DNA of 64,000 nucleotides from Roseateles puraquae (lineage in GTDB: Bacteria; Pseudomonadota; Gammaproteobacteria; Burkholderiales; Burkholderiaceae_C), in NCBI RefSeq assembly GCF_002205845.1, contig NZ_NISI01000007.1, forward strand, positions 310,001 through 374,000, read 5' to 3'. A program made the position numbers and the translations under genes. Under the pieces are notes generated by a model. The model worked only from the letters and a program-made list of their open reading frames with translations, was not told where the DNA came from and did no database searches. Each line of letters begins with the position of its first letter. Position 1 is the first letter of the stretch. Below are positions 46,048-56,366 of this stretch, piece after piece.

Positions 46048-47625
46048 ATGAGCCAGACCGCCACCAAGACCGCCAAGCGCCTCGGCATCAAGGAGCGCTA
46101 CGCCATGATGACCCGCGGCCTCGGCTGGGAGACCAGCTACCAGGCGATGGACGACGTCTTCCCTTACGACAAGTTCGAGGGCATCAAGATCCACGACTGG
46201 GACAAGTGGGAAGACCCCTTCCGCCTGACGATGGACGCCTACTGGAAGTTCCAGGGCGAGAAAGAGAAAAAGCTCTACGCCATCATCGACGCCTTCCAGC
46301 AGAACCAGGGCCAGTTCAACGTCGGCGACCCGCGCTACCTGAACACGCTCAAGCTGTTCCTGACCGGCGTGTCGCCGCTTGAATACGCGGCCCATCGTGG
46401 CTACGCGATGGCGGGACGTGCCTTCCGAGGCGTCGGTGCACGCGTCGCGTCGCAGATGCAGTCCATCGACGAACTCCGTCACGCGCAGACGCAGTTCCAC
46501 ACGATCAGCCACTTCAACAAGTACTTCAACGGGCTGCATGACCCGCAGTACATGCACGACCGCGTCTGGTACCTGTCGGTGCCCAAGTCCTATTTCGAGG
46601 ACGCGATGACGGCCGGGCCCTTCGAGTTCATCACTGCAATCTCCTTCTCCTTCGAGTACGTGCTGACCAACCTGCTGTTCATGCCCTTCATGAGCGGCGC
46701 CGCCTTCAACGGCGACATGGCCACCGTCACCTTCGGCTTCTCGGCGCAGAGCGACGAATCGCGCCACATGACGCTGGGCCTGGAGGTCGTCAAGTTCATG
46801 CTCGAACAAGACCCGGACAACGTGCCCATCATCCAGCGCTGGATCGACAAGTGGTTCTGGCGCGGCCACCGCCTGCTGACGCTGGTGGCCATGATGATGG
46901 ACTACATGCTGCCCAAGCGCGTGATGAGCTGGGCCGAGGCCTGGGAGATGTACTTCGAGAAGAACGGCGGCGCGCTGTTCGAGGACTTGGGACGTTATGG
47001 CATCCGCATGCCCAAGTACCACGAGGTCGCCACGGCGGAAAAGCAGCATCTCTCCCATATCGCCTGGGCCACCTTCAACAACTACGGCCATGCGGCGGAC
47101 TTCAACACCTGGGTGCCGCAGCCCGACGAGCTCGACTGGCTGAGCCAGAAATACCCCGAGAGCTTCGACCGCATCTACCGCCCGCGCTTCGAATGGATGG
47201 CCGAGCAGGAGGCCCAGAGCGGCGCCATGTGGCGCAATAACACCCTGCCCATGCTGTGCCAGACCTGCCAGGTGCCCTGCATCTTCACGGAGATGGACGA
47301 CCCGACGCGCATCAGCCTGCGCGAGACCAGCTACCACGGCATGAAGTACCACTTCTGTTCGGACGGCTGCAAGGACATCTTCGAGCAGGAGCCGGAGAAA
47401 TACGTGCAGAGCTGGCTGCCGGTGCATCAGATCTACCAGGGCAACTGCTTCCCCGAAGGCACCGACCCGACTGTGCCCGGCTTCAACCCGCTGGCCAAGG
47501 TGCTGGAGTACTACCACCTCGCTCCGGGTGCCGACAGCGGCGACTTCAACACCTCGCCCGACCGTGCCAACTGGGAGCGCTGGACCGGCCAGCCGCTGAC
47601 ACCCTCGGCAGCCAAGGCTGCCTGA
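46048..47625 (+). CDS. dmpN: Phenol hydroxylase alpha (P3) catalytic subunit
   Basis: 525-aa catalytic di-iron subunit; it hydroxylates phenol to catechol with O2. The ligand set can be placed: Glu112 (SPLEYAAHRG), Glu142 and His145 (DELRH), Glu203 (SFEYV), Glu237 and His240 (DESRH). The C-terminus has a cysteine-rich YHS-like segment (CQTCQVPC, FCSDGCKDIF) usual in DmpN. All catalytic residues are intact. Confidence 0.97.
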   Translation: MSQTATKTAKRLGIKERYAMMTRGLGWETSYQAMDDVFPYDKFEGIKIHDWDKWEDPFRLTMDAYWKFQGEKEKKLYAIIDAFQQNQGQFNVGDPRYLNTLKLFLTGVSPLEYAAHRGYAMAGRAFRGVGARVASQMQSIDELRHAQTQFHTISHFNKYFNGLHDPQYMHDRVWYLSVPKSYFEDAMTAGPFEFITAISFSFEYVLTNLLFMPFMSGAAFNGDMATVTFGFSAQSDESRHMTLGLEVVKFMLEQDPDNVPIIQRWIDKWFWRGHRLLTLVAMMMDYMLPKRVMSWAEAWEMYFEKNGGALFEDLGRYGIRMPKYHEVATAEKQHLSHIAWATFNNYGHAADFNTWVPQPDELDWLSQKYPESFDRIYRPRFEWMAEQEAQSGAMWRNNTLPMLCQTCQVPCIFTEMDDPTRISLRETSYHGMKYHFCSDGCKDIFEQEPEKYVQSWLPVHQIYQGNCFPEGTDPTVPGFNPLAKVLEYYHLAPGADSGDFNTSPDRANWERWTGQPLTPSAAKAA

Positions 47626-47667
47626 TCGCGCCGCTTTCCACCACCACCCCATTCTCAGGAGACGTTC

Positions 47668-48030
47668 ATGCCCGTCGTCGCCCTCAAGCCCGGCTATGCC
47701 GGCCCCGTGCAGGACACCGAGGACAAGTTCCACGGCAACCGCCTGCTCTACATCTGCTGGGACGAGCACCTGCTGTTCTGCTCGCCGGTAGCGCTGCCGC
47801 TACCACCCTCCATGCCATTTGGCGCATTGCTCAGCGAGGTGCTGCCTGGTGTTTACGGCAGCCATCCTGACTTCGCCCGCATCGACTGGAGCCAGGCGTT
47901 GTGGACCGAGTCCGGCAAGCCCTTCAAGCCCGACGCGGCCAAGTCTCTGGCCGACAACGGCCTGGTGCACAAGTCCGTGCTGCGCTTTCGCACGCCCGGT
48001 CTGCGCGGCATCCGGGGCTCGCGCAGCTGA
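47668..48030 (+). CDS. dmpO: Phenol hydroxylase gamma (P4) oxygenase subunit
   Basis: 120-aa small subunit of the phenol hydroxylase oxygenase. MPVVALKPGYAGPVQDTEDK at the start and LYICWDEHLLFCSPVALPLP are typical. It lies between the catalytic and reductase genes. Confidence 0.94.
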   Translation: MPVVALKPGYAGPVQDTEDKFHGNRLLYICWDEHLLFCSPVALPLPPSMPFGALLSEVLPGVYGSHPDFARIDWSQALWTESGKPFKPDAAKSLADNGLVHKSVLRFRTPGLRGIRGSRS

Positions 48031-48048
48031 AGGTGGCCGGAGGCTGAC

Positions 48049-49107
48049 ATGAGCACGCACATCACCATCGAACCGCTGGGCCAGGCCGTCGCGGCACGCG
48101 ACGGCCAGACGGTGCTAGACGCCTGCCTGCGCGCCGGCGTCTGGCTGCCGCACGCCTGCGGCCACGGCGTCTGTGGCACCTGCAAGGTGCAGGTGCTGGA
48201 GGGCGAGTTCGAGCATGGCGACGCGTCCAACTTCGCGCTGATGGACTTCGAACGCGACGAGGGTCGCATCCTGGCCTGCTGCGCAACGGCGCGCACCGAT
48301 CTCGTCATCGAGGCCGAGATCGACGAGGACCCGGACGCGCAGTTCTTGCCGCTGGCCGACTACAGCGCCGAGCTGGTCGAGGCACGCATGCTGACGCCCA
48401 CCATCCGCGGCCTGTGGCTGCGGCCGGACCGCGCCGTGCCCTTCCAGGCAGGTCAGTACCTGATGCTGCAGGTGCCCGGTGTTGACGGCGCGCGTGCCTT
48501 CTCGGTGGCCAATGCGCCGGGCGAGGATCTGATCGAGCTGCACATCCGTCGCGTGCCCGGTGGCCGTGCCACCGGCTGGCTGCACGACGGCCTGCAGGTC
48601 GGCCAGGCGCTGCAGTTCACCGCGCCGAGCGGCCGCTTCTTCGTGCGCAAGTCCGCCCAGCTGCCGCTGATCTTCGTGGCCGGCGGCTCCGGCCTGTCCA
48701 GCCCCAAGTCCATGATCCAGGATCTGCTCGCCGAGGGCTGCCGGTTGCCCATCACCCTGGTGCAGGGCGCGCGCAATGCCGAGGAGCTGTACTTCCGCGA
48801 GTTCTTCGAGAGCCTCGCTGATCAGCACCCCAACTTCGCCTACGTGCCGGTGCTGTCCGACCTGCCGGACGGTAGCAATTGGGCCGGTGCGCGCGGCTAC
48901 GCCCACGAGGCGCTGAAGGCCCAGTTCGCTGGCGACTTCCGCGGCCACAAGGCCTATCTGTGCGGCCCGCCGCCCATGATCGAGGCCAGCATCAAGACGC
49001 TGATGCAGGGCCGCCTGTTCGAGCGTGACATCTACGCCGAGAAGTTCTTCACCGCTTCGGATGCGGCCGGCTCCGCGCCCCGCAGCCCGCTGTTCCGCAG
49101 CCTCTGA
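48049..49107 (+). CDS. dmpP: Phenol hydroxylase reductase (P5)
   Basis: 352-aa NADH:acceptor reductase feeding electrons to DmpN. The N-terminal ferredoxin domain has Cys37, Cys42, Cys45 and Cys77 (CGHGVCGTC). The FNR-like FAD domain has RAFSVANAPG, and the NADH domain has FVAGGSGLSSPKSM and the C-terminal YLCGPPPMIEA. The order and length are standard. Confidence 0.96.
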   Translation: MSTHITIEPLGQAVAARDGQTVLDACLRAGVWLPHACGHGVCGTCKVQVLEGEFEHGDASNFALMDFERDEGRILACCATARTDLVIEAEIDEDPDAQFLPLADYSAELVEARMLTPTIRGLWLRPDRAVPFQAGQYLMLQVPGVDGARAFSVANAPGEDLIELHIRRVPGGRATGWLHDGLQVGQALQFTAPSGRFFVRKSAQLPLIFVAGGSGLSSPKSMIQDLLAEGCRLPITLVQGARNAEELYFREFFESLADQHPNFAYVPVLSDLPDGSNWAGARGYAHEALKAQFAGDFRGHKAYLCGPPPMIEASIKTLMQGRLFERDIYAEKFFTASDAAGSAPRSPLFRSL

Positions 49108-49121
49108 GGCGAGCGACGGCC

Positions 49122-49490
49122 ATGCCCTACCAGGTCGACATCACCAACACCGAGGAGCGCTACGCCTGCGCTGACAGCGCCACGCTGCTGGCCGGCATGG
49201 AGGCGCTGGCCCGCCGTGGCATCCCGGTCGGCTGCCGCGGCGGCGGCTGCGGCGTCTGCAAGGTGCGCATCGAGGCCGGCCAGGTGCGCACCGACCGCAT
49301 GAGCCGCTGCCACATCAGCGCCGCGGAGGAGGCGGCCGGCTATGTGCTGGCCTGCCGCGCCTACCCCTGCAGTGACCTGCGCCTGAGCGCGGTCGACAAG
49401 CTGGCGCGCTGCATCGAACGCAGCCGCGCCAAGACCGATTTCCTTCAGGCTGCCCTGGCCACGGGCAGCCACCCCGACCCCAACCGATAG
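49122..49490 (+). CDS. dmpQ: [2Fe-2S] ferredoxin of the meta-cleavage pathway (DmpQ/XylT type)
   Basis: 122-aa plant-type ferredoxin. Cluster ligands are Cys38, Cys43, Cys46 (GCRGGGCGVC) and Cys78. XylT/DmpQ-type ferredoxins re-reduce the oxidised iron of catechol 2,3-dioxygenase and so rescue it from inactivation by 4-methylcatechol. It lies directly before the dioxygenase gene, as in other dmp clusters. Confidence 0.93.
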   Translation: MPYQVDITNTEERYACADSATLLAGMEALARRGIPVGCRGGGCGVCKVRIEAGQVRTDRMSRCHISAAEEAAGYVLACRAYPCSDLRLSAVDKLARCIERSRAKTDFLQAALATGSHPDPNR

Positions 49491-49508
49491 ACAACGAGGA
49501 GACTCACC

Positions 49509-50441
49509 ATGGCACTCACTGGCGTTCTGAGACCCGGGCATGTGCAACTGCGCGTGCTCGACCTGGAGGCGGCCGTCCGCCATTATGGCGACGTGCTGGG
49601 CCTGTGGGAGGTGGCGCGCGACCCGCAAGGCCGCGTCTACTTCAAGGCCTGGGACGAGCACGACCACCATAGCATCGTGCTGCGCGAGGCTGACACGGCG
49701 GGGATGGACTTCATGGGCTTTCGCGTCGACTCGGTGGCCACGCTGAAGAAGCTGGCAGAGGACGTCAAGGCCAGCGGCCTGGCCACCGACATGAAGTGGG
49801 TGGAGGCCGGCGAGATGCTGCGCACCGGTGAGCGCTTCCGCTTCACGGTGCCGACCGGCCACCTCATCGAGCTTTTCGCCGACAAGGACAAGGTCGGCAA
49901 CGGCATGCCGCTGGAGAACCCCGAGGTCTACCCGGACAGCCTTAAGGGCATGTCGCCGACGCGCTTCGACCATTGCCTGCTCTACGGCGACGATGTCGAC
50001 GGCACTGTCAAGCTCTTCATGGACGTGCTGGGCTTCCGCCTCGCCGAGCAGGTCGTCGCCGGGCCGGACCGGCTGCAGATCGCGGCCTTCCTGACCTGCT
50101 CCAACAAGCCCCACGACATCGCCTTCATCCGTCACCCGGAGAAGAACAAGTTCCACCACGCGTCCTTCATGCTGGACAACTGGGGCGAGGTGCTGAAGGC
50201 GGCCGACATCATCACCCGCAAGCGCGTGTCGCTGGACATCGGCCCGACCCGTCATGGCATCACGCGCGGCGAGACCATCTACTTCTTCGATCCCAGCGGC
50301 AATCGCAACGAGGTCTTCTCGGGCGGCTACATCCACTACCCGGACCGGCCGACGCTGACCTGGACCGACGACGAGCTTGGGCGCGCGATCTTCTATCACG
50401 ACCGCAAGCTCAACGAGAACTTCCTCAGCGTGCTGACCTGA
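49509..50441 (+). CDS. dmpB: Catechol 2,3-dioxygenase
   Basis: 310-aa extradiol dioxygenase (type I, two-domain vicinal oxygen chelate fold) cleaving catechol to 2-hydroxymuconic semialdehyde. The iron ligands are His155 (RFDHCL), His217 (FHHASF) and Glu268 (RNEVF). The signature near the end is intact (ETIYFFDPSGNRNEVFSGG). Ribosome site GAGGAG precedes ATG 49509. Confidence 0.97.
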   Translation: MALTGVLRPGHVQLRVLDLEAAVRHYGDVLGLWEVARDPQGRVYFKAWDEHDHHSIVLREADTAGMDFMGFRVDSVATLKKLAEDVKASGLATDMKWVEAGEMLRTGERFRFTVPTGHLIELFADKDKVGNGMPLENPEVYPDSLKGMSPTRFDHCLLYGDDVDGTVKLFMDVLGFRLAEQVVAGPDRLQIAAFLTCSNKPHDIAFIRHPEKNKFHHASFMLDNWGEVLKAADIITRKRVSLDIGPTRHGITRGETIYFFDPSGNRNEVFSGGYIHYPDRPTLTWTDDELGRAIFYHDRKLNENFLSVLT

Positions 50442-50451
50442 GGTGACCGCC

Positions 50452-51906
50452 ATGAAGCAGTTCCTGAACTTCATCGACGGCGATTTCGTCGCCACCGGCA
50501 AGACCTTCGACAAGCGCGCGCCGGCCACCAACCAGGTCATCGGCCAGGTGCACGAGGCCGGCCAGGCCGAGGTGGATGCCGCAGTGGCTGCCGGCCACGC
50601 GGCGCTCAAGGGCGAGTGGGGCCGCATGAGCGTCGTCAGGCGCGCCGAGCTGTTGCACGCCGTGGCCGACGAGATCAACCGCCGCTTCGACGAGTTCCTG
50701 GCCGCCGAACTGGCCGACACCGGCAAGCCGCACGCGCTGGCCAGCCACATCGACATCCCGCGCGGCGCGGCCAACTTCAAGATCTTTGCCGACATCGTCA
50801 AGAACGTGCCGACCGAGAGCTTCCAGATGACTACGCCCGACGGTGGCACGGCCATCAGCTACGCACTGCGCTCGCCGCTGGGCGTGGTCGGCGTGATCTG
50901 CCCTTGGAACCTGCCGCTGCTGCTGATGACTTGGAAGGTCGGCCCGGCCCTGGCCTGCGGCAACACCGTCATCGTCAAGCCCAGCGAGGAGACGCCCGCC
51001 ACCGCCACGCTGCTGGGCGAGGTGATGAACGCGGTGGGCATCCCCAAGGGCGTCTACCAGGTGCTGCATGGCTTCGGCCCCGGCTCGGCCGGCGAGTTCA
51101 TCACCAGGCATCCGGGCGTCAACGGCATCACCTTCACCGGCGAGACGCGCACCGGCGAGGCCATCATGGCCGCCGCGGCCAAGGGCGTGCGCCCGGTCAG
51201 CTTCGAGCTTGGCGGCAAGAACGCCGGCATCGTCTTTGCCGATGCCGACTTCGACAAGGCCGTGGCCGGCATCACCCGCAGCGTCTTCGAGAACTGCGGC
51301 CAGGTCTGCCTGGGCACCGAGCGCGTCTATGTGCAGCGGCCCATCTTTGATCGTTTCGTTGCCGCGCTGAAGGCCAAAGCCGAGGCGTTGAAGATCGGCG
51401 GCCCCGACACGCCAGGCGTGGGCCTGGGGCCGCTGATCTCGGCGGAGCACAAGGCCAAGGTGCTGTCCTACTACGCCAAGGCTCGGGCCCAGGGCGCCAC
51501 CGTCGTCACCGGCGGCGGCGAGCCGTCCCTGCAGGGCCTGCTCGCCGAGGGCCATTTCGTGCAGCCCACGATCTGGACCGGGCTGCCCGAATCGTCGACG
51601 GTGATCCGCGAGGAGATCTTCGGCCCCTGCTGCCACATCGCCCCCTTCGACACCGAGGAAGAGGCCATCGCGCTGGCCAATGCCACCGACTACGGCCTGG
51701 CCACCACCGTGTGGACGCAGGACCTGGGCACGGCGCACCGCATGGCGGCCGCCATCGAGGTGGGCCTGTGCTGGATCAACAGCTGGTTCCTGCGCGACCT
51801 GCGCACCGCCTTCGGCGGCGCCAAGGCCAGCGGCATCGGCCGCGAGGGCGGCGTGCATTCGCTGGAGTTCTACACCGAGCTTCGCAACGTGATGGTCAAG
51901 CTCTGA
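50452..51906 (+). CDS. dmpC: 2-hydroxymuconic semialdehyde dehydrogenase
   Basis: 484-aa NAD-dependent aldehyde dehydrogenase, first step of the 4-oxalocrotonate branch. Catalytic Cys286 (NCGQVCLG) and Glu252 (FELGGKN) are present, and the cofactor site is GITFTGETRTG. ATG 50452 is preferred to GTG 50443 because AGGTGA lies at the right distance before it. Confidence 0.95.
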   Translation: MKQFLNFIDGDFVATGKTFDKRAPATNQVIGQVHEAGQAEVDAAVAAGHAALKGEWGRMSVVRRAELLHAVADEINRRFDEFLAAELADTGKPHALASHIDIPRGAANFKIFADIVKNVPTESFQMTTPDGGTAISYALRSPLGVVGVICPWNLPLLLMTWKVGPALACGNTVIVKPSEETPATATLLGEVMNAVGIPKGVYQVLHGFGPGSAGEFITRHPGVNGITFTGETRTGEAIMAAAAKGVRPVSFELGGKNAGIVFADADFDKAVAGITRSVFENCGQVCLGTERVYVQRPIFDRFVAALKAKAEALKIGGPDTPGVGLGPLISAEHKAKVLSYYAKARAQGATVVTGGGEPSLQGLLAEGHFVQPTIWTGLPESSTVIREEIFGPCCHIAPFDTEEEAIALANATDYGLATTVWTQDLGTAHRMAAAIEVGLCWINSWFLRDLRTAFGGAKASGIGREGGVHSLEFYTELRNVMVKL

Positions 51907-51916
51907 AGGACATGCC

Positions 51917-52699
51917 ATGACCCCCGACAAGATTCAACATTACGGCGACGAGCTCTATGCCTCGCTGCTGAGCCGCCAGCCCGTCGAGCCGCTGACGAAC
52001 CGCGAGCGCGAGATCACCATAGCCGACGCCTACCAGATCCAGTTGCGCATGATCCAGCGCCGGCTGGACGCGGGCGAGACCGTCGTCGGCAAGAAGATCG
52101 GCGTCACCAGCCGCGTGGTGATGGACATGCTGGGCGTGAACCAGCCCGACTTCGGTCACCTGCTCTCGGGCATGGTATTCAACGAGGGTGAGCCGGTGGA
52201 CACCGGCAGGCTGATCGCCCCCAAGGCCGAGGCCGAGGTGGCCTTCATCCTGGCGCGCGACCTGACCGGCCCCGGCGTGACCGCGGCCGACGTGCTGCGC
52301 GCCACCGATTGCGTGATGCCCTGCTTCGAGATCGTCGACTCGCGCATCCGGGACTGGAAGATCAAGATCCAGGACACCGTGGCCGACAACGCCAGCTGCG
52401 GCGTGCTGACGCTGGGCGGCACGCGCCGCAGCCCGCGCGACCTCGACCTGGCGCTGGCCGGCATGGTGCTGGAGAAGAACGGCGAGGTCGTCAGCACCTC
52501 CTGCGGCGCCTCGGTGCAGGGCTCGCCGGTGAACGCCGTGGCCTGGCTGGCCAACACGCTGGGCCGGCTGGGCCTCACGCTGAAGGCGGGCGACGTGATC
52601 CTGTCCGGCTCGCAGTCGCCGCTGGTGCCGGTGCTGCCGGGCGACAGCCTGTACTGCCACGTCGGTGGCCTGGGCAGCACTTCCGTGCGATTCATCTGA
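51917..52699 (+). CDS. dmpE: 2-oxopent-4-enoate hydratase
   Basis: 260-aa member of the hydratase/decarboxylase family; it adds water to 2-hydroxypenta-2,4-dienoate to give 4-hydroxy-2-oxovalerate. Metal-binding glutamates lie in KAEAEVAFIL and CFEIVDSRI. Distinguished from the neighbouring decarboxylase by VGKKIGVTSRVVMDMLGVNQ and its closer likeness to DmpE/XylJ. The two enzymes form a physical complex in Pseudomonas. Confidence 0.93.
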   Translation: MTPDKIQHYGDELYASLLSRQPVEPLTNREREITIADAYQIQLRMIQRRLDAGETVVGKKIGVTSRVVMDMLGVNQPDFGHLLSGMVFNEGEPVDTGRLIAPKAEAEVAFILARDLTGPGVTAADVLRATDCVMPCFEIVDSRIRDWKIKIQDTVADNASCGVLTLGGTRRSPRDLDLALAGMVLEKNGEVVSTSCGASVQGSPVNAVAWLANTLGRLGLTLKAGDVILSGSQSPLVPVLPGDSLYCHVGGLGSTSVRFI

Positions 52700-52709
52700 G
52701 GAGCCCGAC

Positions 52710-53498
52710 ATGGCACTTGACGCAAACACCATCGCCCAGCTCGCCGAGCACGTTGAATCGGCCGAGCTGAACGCACACGACATCACCAAGATCACCGACG
52801 AATACCCGGCCATGAGCTGGGACGACGCCTACGCCATCCAGGACGCCATCCGCGCCCGCAAGGAGGCACGCGGCCACAAGACCGTGGGCCTGAAGTGCGG
52901 CCTGACCTCGCGCGCCAAGATGAAGCAGATGGGCGTCGAGGTGCCCTGCTTCGGCTTCGTCAGCGACTACATGAGCTGCGCCGAAGGCAGCGACATCGAC
53001 ACCGCCCGGCTCATCCACCCCAAGGTGGAGGCCGAGATCTGCATCGTCACCAAGGCGCCGCTGCGCGGCCCCGGCTGCCATGTGGGCGCCGTGATGGCGG
53101 CCATCGACTTCGTCGTGCCCGGCGTCGAGATCATCGACAGCCGCTACCGCGACTTCAAGTTCGACCTCAAGAGCGTGATCGCCGACAACACCTCGGCGGC
53201 CCGCTTCGTCGTCGGCGGCCGGCCGCGCAACGTCGAGGAGCTGGACCTGCGCACCTTGGGCGTCGTGATGGAGAAGAACGGCCGCATCGTCGCCATGGCC
53301 GCGGGCGCCGCGGTGCTGGGACACCCGGCGGCCGCGGTGGCCATGCTGGCCAACCACCTGGGCGCACGCGGCCAGGAGATCCCGGCCGGCAGCTTCATCA
53401 TGACCGGCGGCGTCACCGAGGCCATCGCCGTGCAGGCCGGCGACCAGGTGGCGGTGCGCTTCCAGGACCTGGGCAGCGTCGCGATGCGCTTTGTGTGA
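52710..53498 (+). CDS. dmpH: 4-oxalocrotonate decarboxylase
   Basis: 262-aa homologue of the preceding hydratase. It decarboxylates 2-oxo-3-hexenedioate. The start at 52710 (MALDANTIAQLAEHVE) follows GAGGAG; the earlier frame start is within the hydratase gene. Metal residues lie in KVEAEICIV and PGVEIIDSRY. It feeds its unstable product directly to DmpE. Confidence 0.93.
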   Translation: MALDANTIAQLAEHVESAELNAHDITKITDEYPAMSWDDAYAIQDAIRARKEARGHKTVGLKCGLTSRAKMKQMGVEVPCFGFVSDYMSCAEGSDIDTARLIHPKVEAEICIVTKAPLRGPGCHVGAVMAAIDFVVPGVEIIDSRYRDFKFDLKSVIADNTSAARFVVGGRPRNVEELDLRTLGVVMEKNGRIVAMAAGAAVLGHPAAAVAMLANHLGARGQEIPAGSFIMTGGVTEAIAVQAGDQVAVRFQDLGSVAMRFV

Positions 53499-53499
53499 G

Positions 53500-54345
53500 A
53501 TGACCATGAGCACCACACACCGCATCGCCACCGGCGCCTTCCAGACCCAGTACCACGACCACGGCACGAGCCGGCCCGGCCAGCCGCCGCTGCTGATGCT
53601 GCACGGCTCCGGCCCCGGCGTGAGCGCCTGGGCCAACTGGCGGCTGTCCCTGCCCGTGCTGTCGCAGCAGCGGCGCGTGCTGGCGCCCGACCTGGTCGGC
53701 TTCGGCGACACCGAGCGACCGGCCGGCATCCGCTACACGATGGACGGCTGGGTGCAGCAGGCGCTGGACCTGCTCGACGCGCTCGACCTGCCCCAGGTCG
53801 ACCTGGTCGGCAACTCATTCGGTGGCGCGCTGGCCCTGGCCTTGACGATCCGCGCGCCGCAGCGCGTGCGCCGCCTGGTGCTGATGGGCAGCGTCGGCGT
53901 GCCCTTCGCCATCACGCCGGGCCTGGACGCCGTCTGGGGCTACCAGCCCTCGATTGCCACCATGCGCGGCCTGCTGGACCTGTTCGCCCACGACCGCTCG
54001 CGCGTCAACGACGAACTGGCCCAGCTGCGCTACGAGGCCAGCATCCAGCCGGGCTACCAGGAGGCGTTCAGCGCCATGTTCCCGGCGCCGCGCCAGCGCT
54101 GGGTGGACGCCATGGCCAGCCCCGAGGCCGCGATCCGCGCACTGCCGCAGGAGACGCTGGTGCTGCATGGCCGCGAGGACCGCGTCATTCCGCTGAGTAC
54201 CTCGCTGACGCTGGCCGACTGGATCCCGAACAGCCAGCTGCACGTGTTCGGCCACTGCGGCCACTGGACGCAGATCGAGCACACCGCGCGCTTCAACCGC
54301 CTGGTGGCTGACTTCCTCGCCGAAGGCGATGGCGCCAGCGCCTGA
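53500..54345 (+). CDS. dmpD: 2-hydroxymuconic semialdehyde hydrolase
   Basis: 281-aa alpha/beta hydrolase, the hydrolytic branch that handles ketone ring-fission products of methylphenols. Nucleophile Ser106 lies in GNSFGG, the acid in HGREDRVIP and the base in GHCGHW; the oxyanion hole is LHGSGPG. ATG 53500 overlaps nothing; ATG 53506 is an equally possible start. Confidence 0.94.
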   Translation: MTMSTTHRIATGAFQTQYHDHGTSRPGQPPLLMLHGSGPGVSAWANWRLSLPVLSQQRRVLAPDLVGFGDTERPAGIRYTMDGWVQQALDLLDALDLPQVDLVGNSFGGALALALTIRAPQRVRRLVLMGSVGVPFAITPGLDAVWGYQPSIATMRGLLDLFAHDRSRVNDELAQLRYEASIQPGYQEAFSAMFPAPRQRWVDAMASPEAAIRALPQETLVLHGREDRVIPLSTSLTLADWIPNSQLHVFGHCGHWTQIEHTARFNRLVADFLAEGDGASA

Positions 54346-54373
54346 TCGATTTCAACTTCATGGAGCAAACCTG

Positions 54374-55288
54374 ATGAGCAAGAAAATCAAGTGCGCGCTG
54401 ATAGGGCCGGGCAATATCGGCACCGATCTGCTCGCCAAGCTGCGCCGCAGCGCCGTGCTGGAGCCGGTCTGGATGGTCGGCATCGACCCCGAGAGCGACG
54501 GCCTGAAGAAGGCCCGCGAGCTGGGCCTGAAGACCACCGCCGAGGGCGTCGACGGCCTGATCCCGCACATGCAGGCCGACGGCATCCAGATCGTCTTCGA
54601 CGCCACCTCGGCCTATGTGCACGCCGAGAACTCGCGCAAGGTCAACGCCTGCGGTGCGCTCATGATCGACCTCACGCCGGCGGCCATCGGCCCCTACTGC
54701 GTGCCACCCGTCAATCTCAGGGAGCATGTCGGCAAGCGCGAGATGAACGTCAACATGGTCACCTGCGGTGGCCAGGCGACCATTCCGATGGTCGCGGCAG
54801 TCTCGCGCGTACAGCCGGTGGCTTATGGCGAGATCGTCGCCACCGTCTCCTCCAAGTCGGTGGGCCCGGGCACGCGCAAGAACATCGACGAATTCACCCG
54901 CACCACGGCCGGTGCCGTGGAGAAGGTCGGCGGCGCCAGGAAGGGCAAGGCCATCATCATCATCAACCCGGCCGAGCCGCCGCTGATCATGCGCGACACC
55001 GTGCACTGCCTGGTCGAGGGCGAGCCCGATCGCGCGGCCATCACGGCGTCCATCCACGCCATGATCAAGGAAGTGCAGAAATACGTGCCTGGCTACCAAC
55101 TGGTCAACGGCCCGGTGTTCGACGGCCAGCGCGTCTCGGTCTTCATGGAGGTCGAGGGCCTGGGCGACTACCTGCCCAAGTACGCCGGCAACCTGGACAT
55201 CATGACCGCCGCCGCCGCGCGCACCGCCGAAATGTTTGCCGAGGAAATGCTGGCTGGCAAGCTGACGCTTGAAGCCGTGGCCGCCTGA
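54374..55288 (+). CDS. dmpF: Acetaldehyde dehydrogenase (acylating)
   Basis: 304-aa enzyme converting acetaldehyde, NAD and CoA to acetyl-CoA. Nucleotide site GPGNIG at 11-16 and catalytic Cys131 (VTCGGQA). ATG 54374 follows GGAGC and gives the family N-terminus ([13 protein letters not shown]). In the known DmpFG complex, acetaldehyde channels from the aldolase encoded next. Confidence 0.96.
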   Translation: MSKKIKCALIGPGNIGTDLLAKLRRSAVLEPVWMVGIDPESDGLKKARELGLKTTAEGVDGLIPHMQADGIQIVFDATSAYVHAENSRKVNACGALMIDLTPAAIGPYCVPPVNLREHVGKREMNVNMVTCGGQATIPMVAAVSRVQPVAYGEIVATVSSKSVGPGTRKNIDEFTRTTAGAVEKVGGARKGKAIIIINPAEPPLIMRDTVHCLVEGEPDRAAITASIHAMIKEVQKYVPGYQLVNGPVFDGQRVSVFMEVEGLGDYLPKYAGNLDIMTAAAARTAEMFAEEMLAGKLTLEAVAA

Positions 55289-55299
55289 AGGAGAACCCC

Positions 55300-56340
55300 A
55301 TGAGCAGCAAGAAAATCACCCTGCACGACATGACGCTGCGCGACGGCATGCACCCTAAGCGCCATCTGATGAGCCTGGTGCAGATGGAAACCATCGCTTG
55401 CGGGCTGGACGCCGCCGGCATCCCGCTGATCGAGGTCACGCATGGCGACGGCCTGGGCGGCAGCAGCGTCAATTACGGCTTCCCGGCCCACACCGACGAG
55501 GAGTACCTGAGCGCCGTCATCCCGCTGATGAAGCAGGCCAAGGTCTCGGCCCTGCTGCTGCCCGGCATCGGCACCGTCGACCACCTGAAGATGGCCCATG
55601 AGCTGGGCGTGCACACCATCCGCGTGGCCACGCACTGCACCGAGGCCGATGTCTCCGAGCAGCACATCACCATGGCCCGCAAGATGGACATGGACACGGT
55701 CGGCTTCCTGATGATGGCGCACATGAACAGCCCCGAGGGCCTGGTCAGGCAGGCCAAGCTGATGGAGAGCTATGGCGCCAACTGCATCTATGTGACCGAC
55801 TCAGCCGGCCATCTTCTGCCCGACACGGTCAAGGCCCGCGTGGGCGCCGTGCGCGCAGCGCTCAAGCCGGAGACCGAGCTGGGATTCCACGGCCACCACA
55901 ACCTCGCCATGGGCGTGGCCAACTCCATCGCCGCCATCGAGGCCGGCGCCAACCGCATCGACGCGGCGGCGGCGGGCCTGGGCGCCGGCGCGGGCAACAC
56001 GCCGATGGAGGTGCTGGTGGCGGTCTGCGACCTGATGGGCATAGAGACTGGCGTGGACGTGTTCAAGATCCAGGACGTGGCCGAGGACCTCGTCGTGCCC
56101 ATCATGGACTTCCCGATCCGCATCGACCGCGACGCGTTGACGCTGGGCTATGCCGGCGTCTACGGCAGCTTCCTGCTGTTCGCCAAGCGCGCCGAGCAGA
56201 AGTACGGCGTGCCGGCGCGCGACATCCTCGTGGAGATGGGCCGGCGCGGCATGGTCGGCGGCCAGGAGGACATGATCGAGGACACGGCGATGACGCTGGC
56301 GCGCACGCGTGCCGTTGTCACCCAGAAGGTGGCCGCCTGA
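55300..56340 (+). CDS. dmpG: 4-hydroxy-2-oxovalerate aldolase
   Basis: 346-aa metal-dependent aldolase splitting 4-hydroxy-2-oxovalerate into pyruvate and acetaldehyde. Active-site residues Arg14, Asp15 and His18 are in TLRDGMHPK; metal-binding histidines in [11 protein letters not shown]. It is translated 11 bp after dmpF and forms a channelling complex with it. Confidence 0.96.
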   Translation: MSSKKITLHDMTLRDGMHPKRHLMSLVQMETIACGLDAAGIPLIEVTHGDGLGGSSVNYGFPAHTDEEYLSAVIPLMKQAKVSALLLPGIGTVDHLKMAHELGVHTIRVATHCTEADVSEQHITMARKMDMDTVGFLMMAHMNSPEGLVRQAKLMESYGANCIYVTDSAGHLLPDTVKARVGAVRAALKPETELGFHGHHNLAMGVANSIAAIEAGANRIDAAAAGLGAGAGNTPMEVLVAVCDLMGIETGVDVFKIQDVAEDLVVPIMDFPIRIDRDALTLGYAGVYGSFLLFAKRAEQKYGVPARDILVEMGRRGMVGGQEDMIEDTAMTLARTRAVVTQKVAA

Positions 56341-56366
56341 AGCGCCCGAACCCACCGGAGACTCCC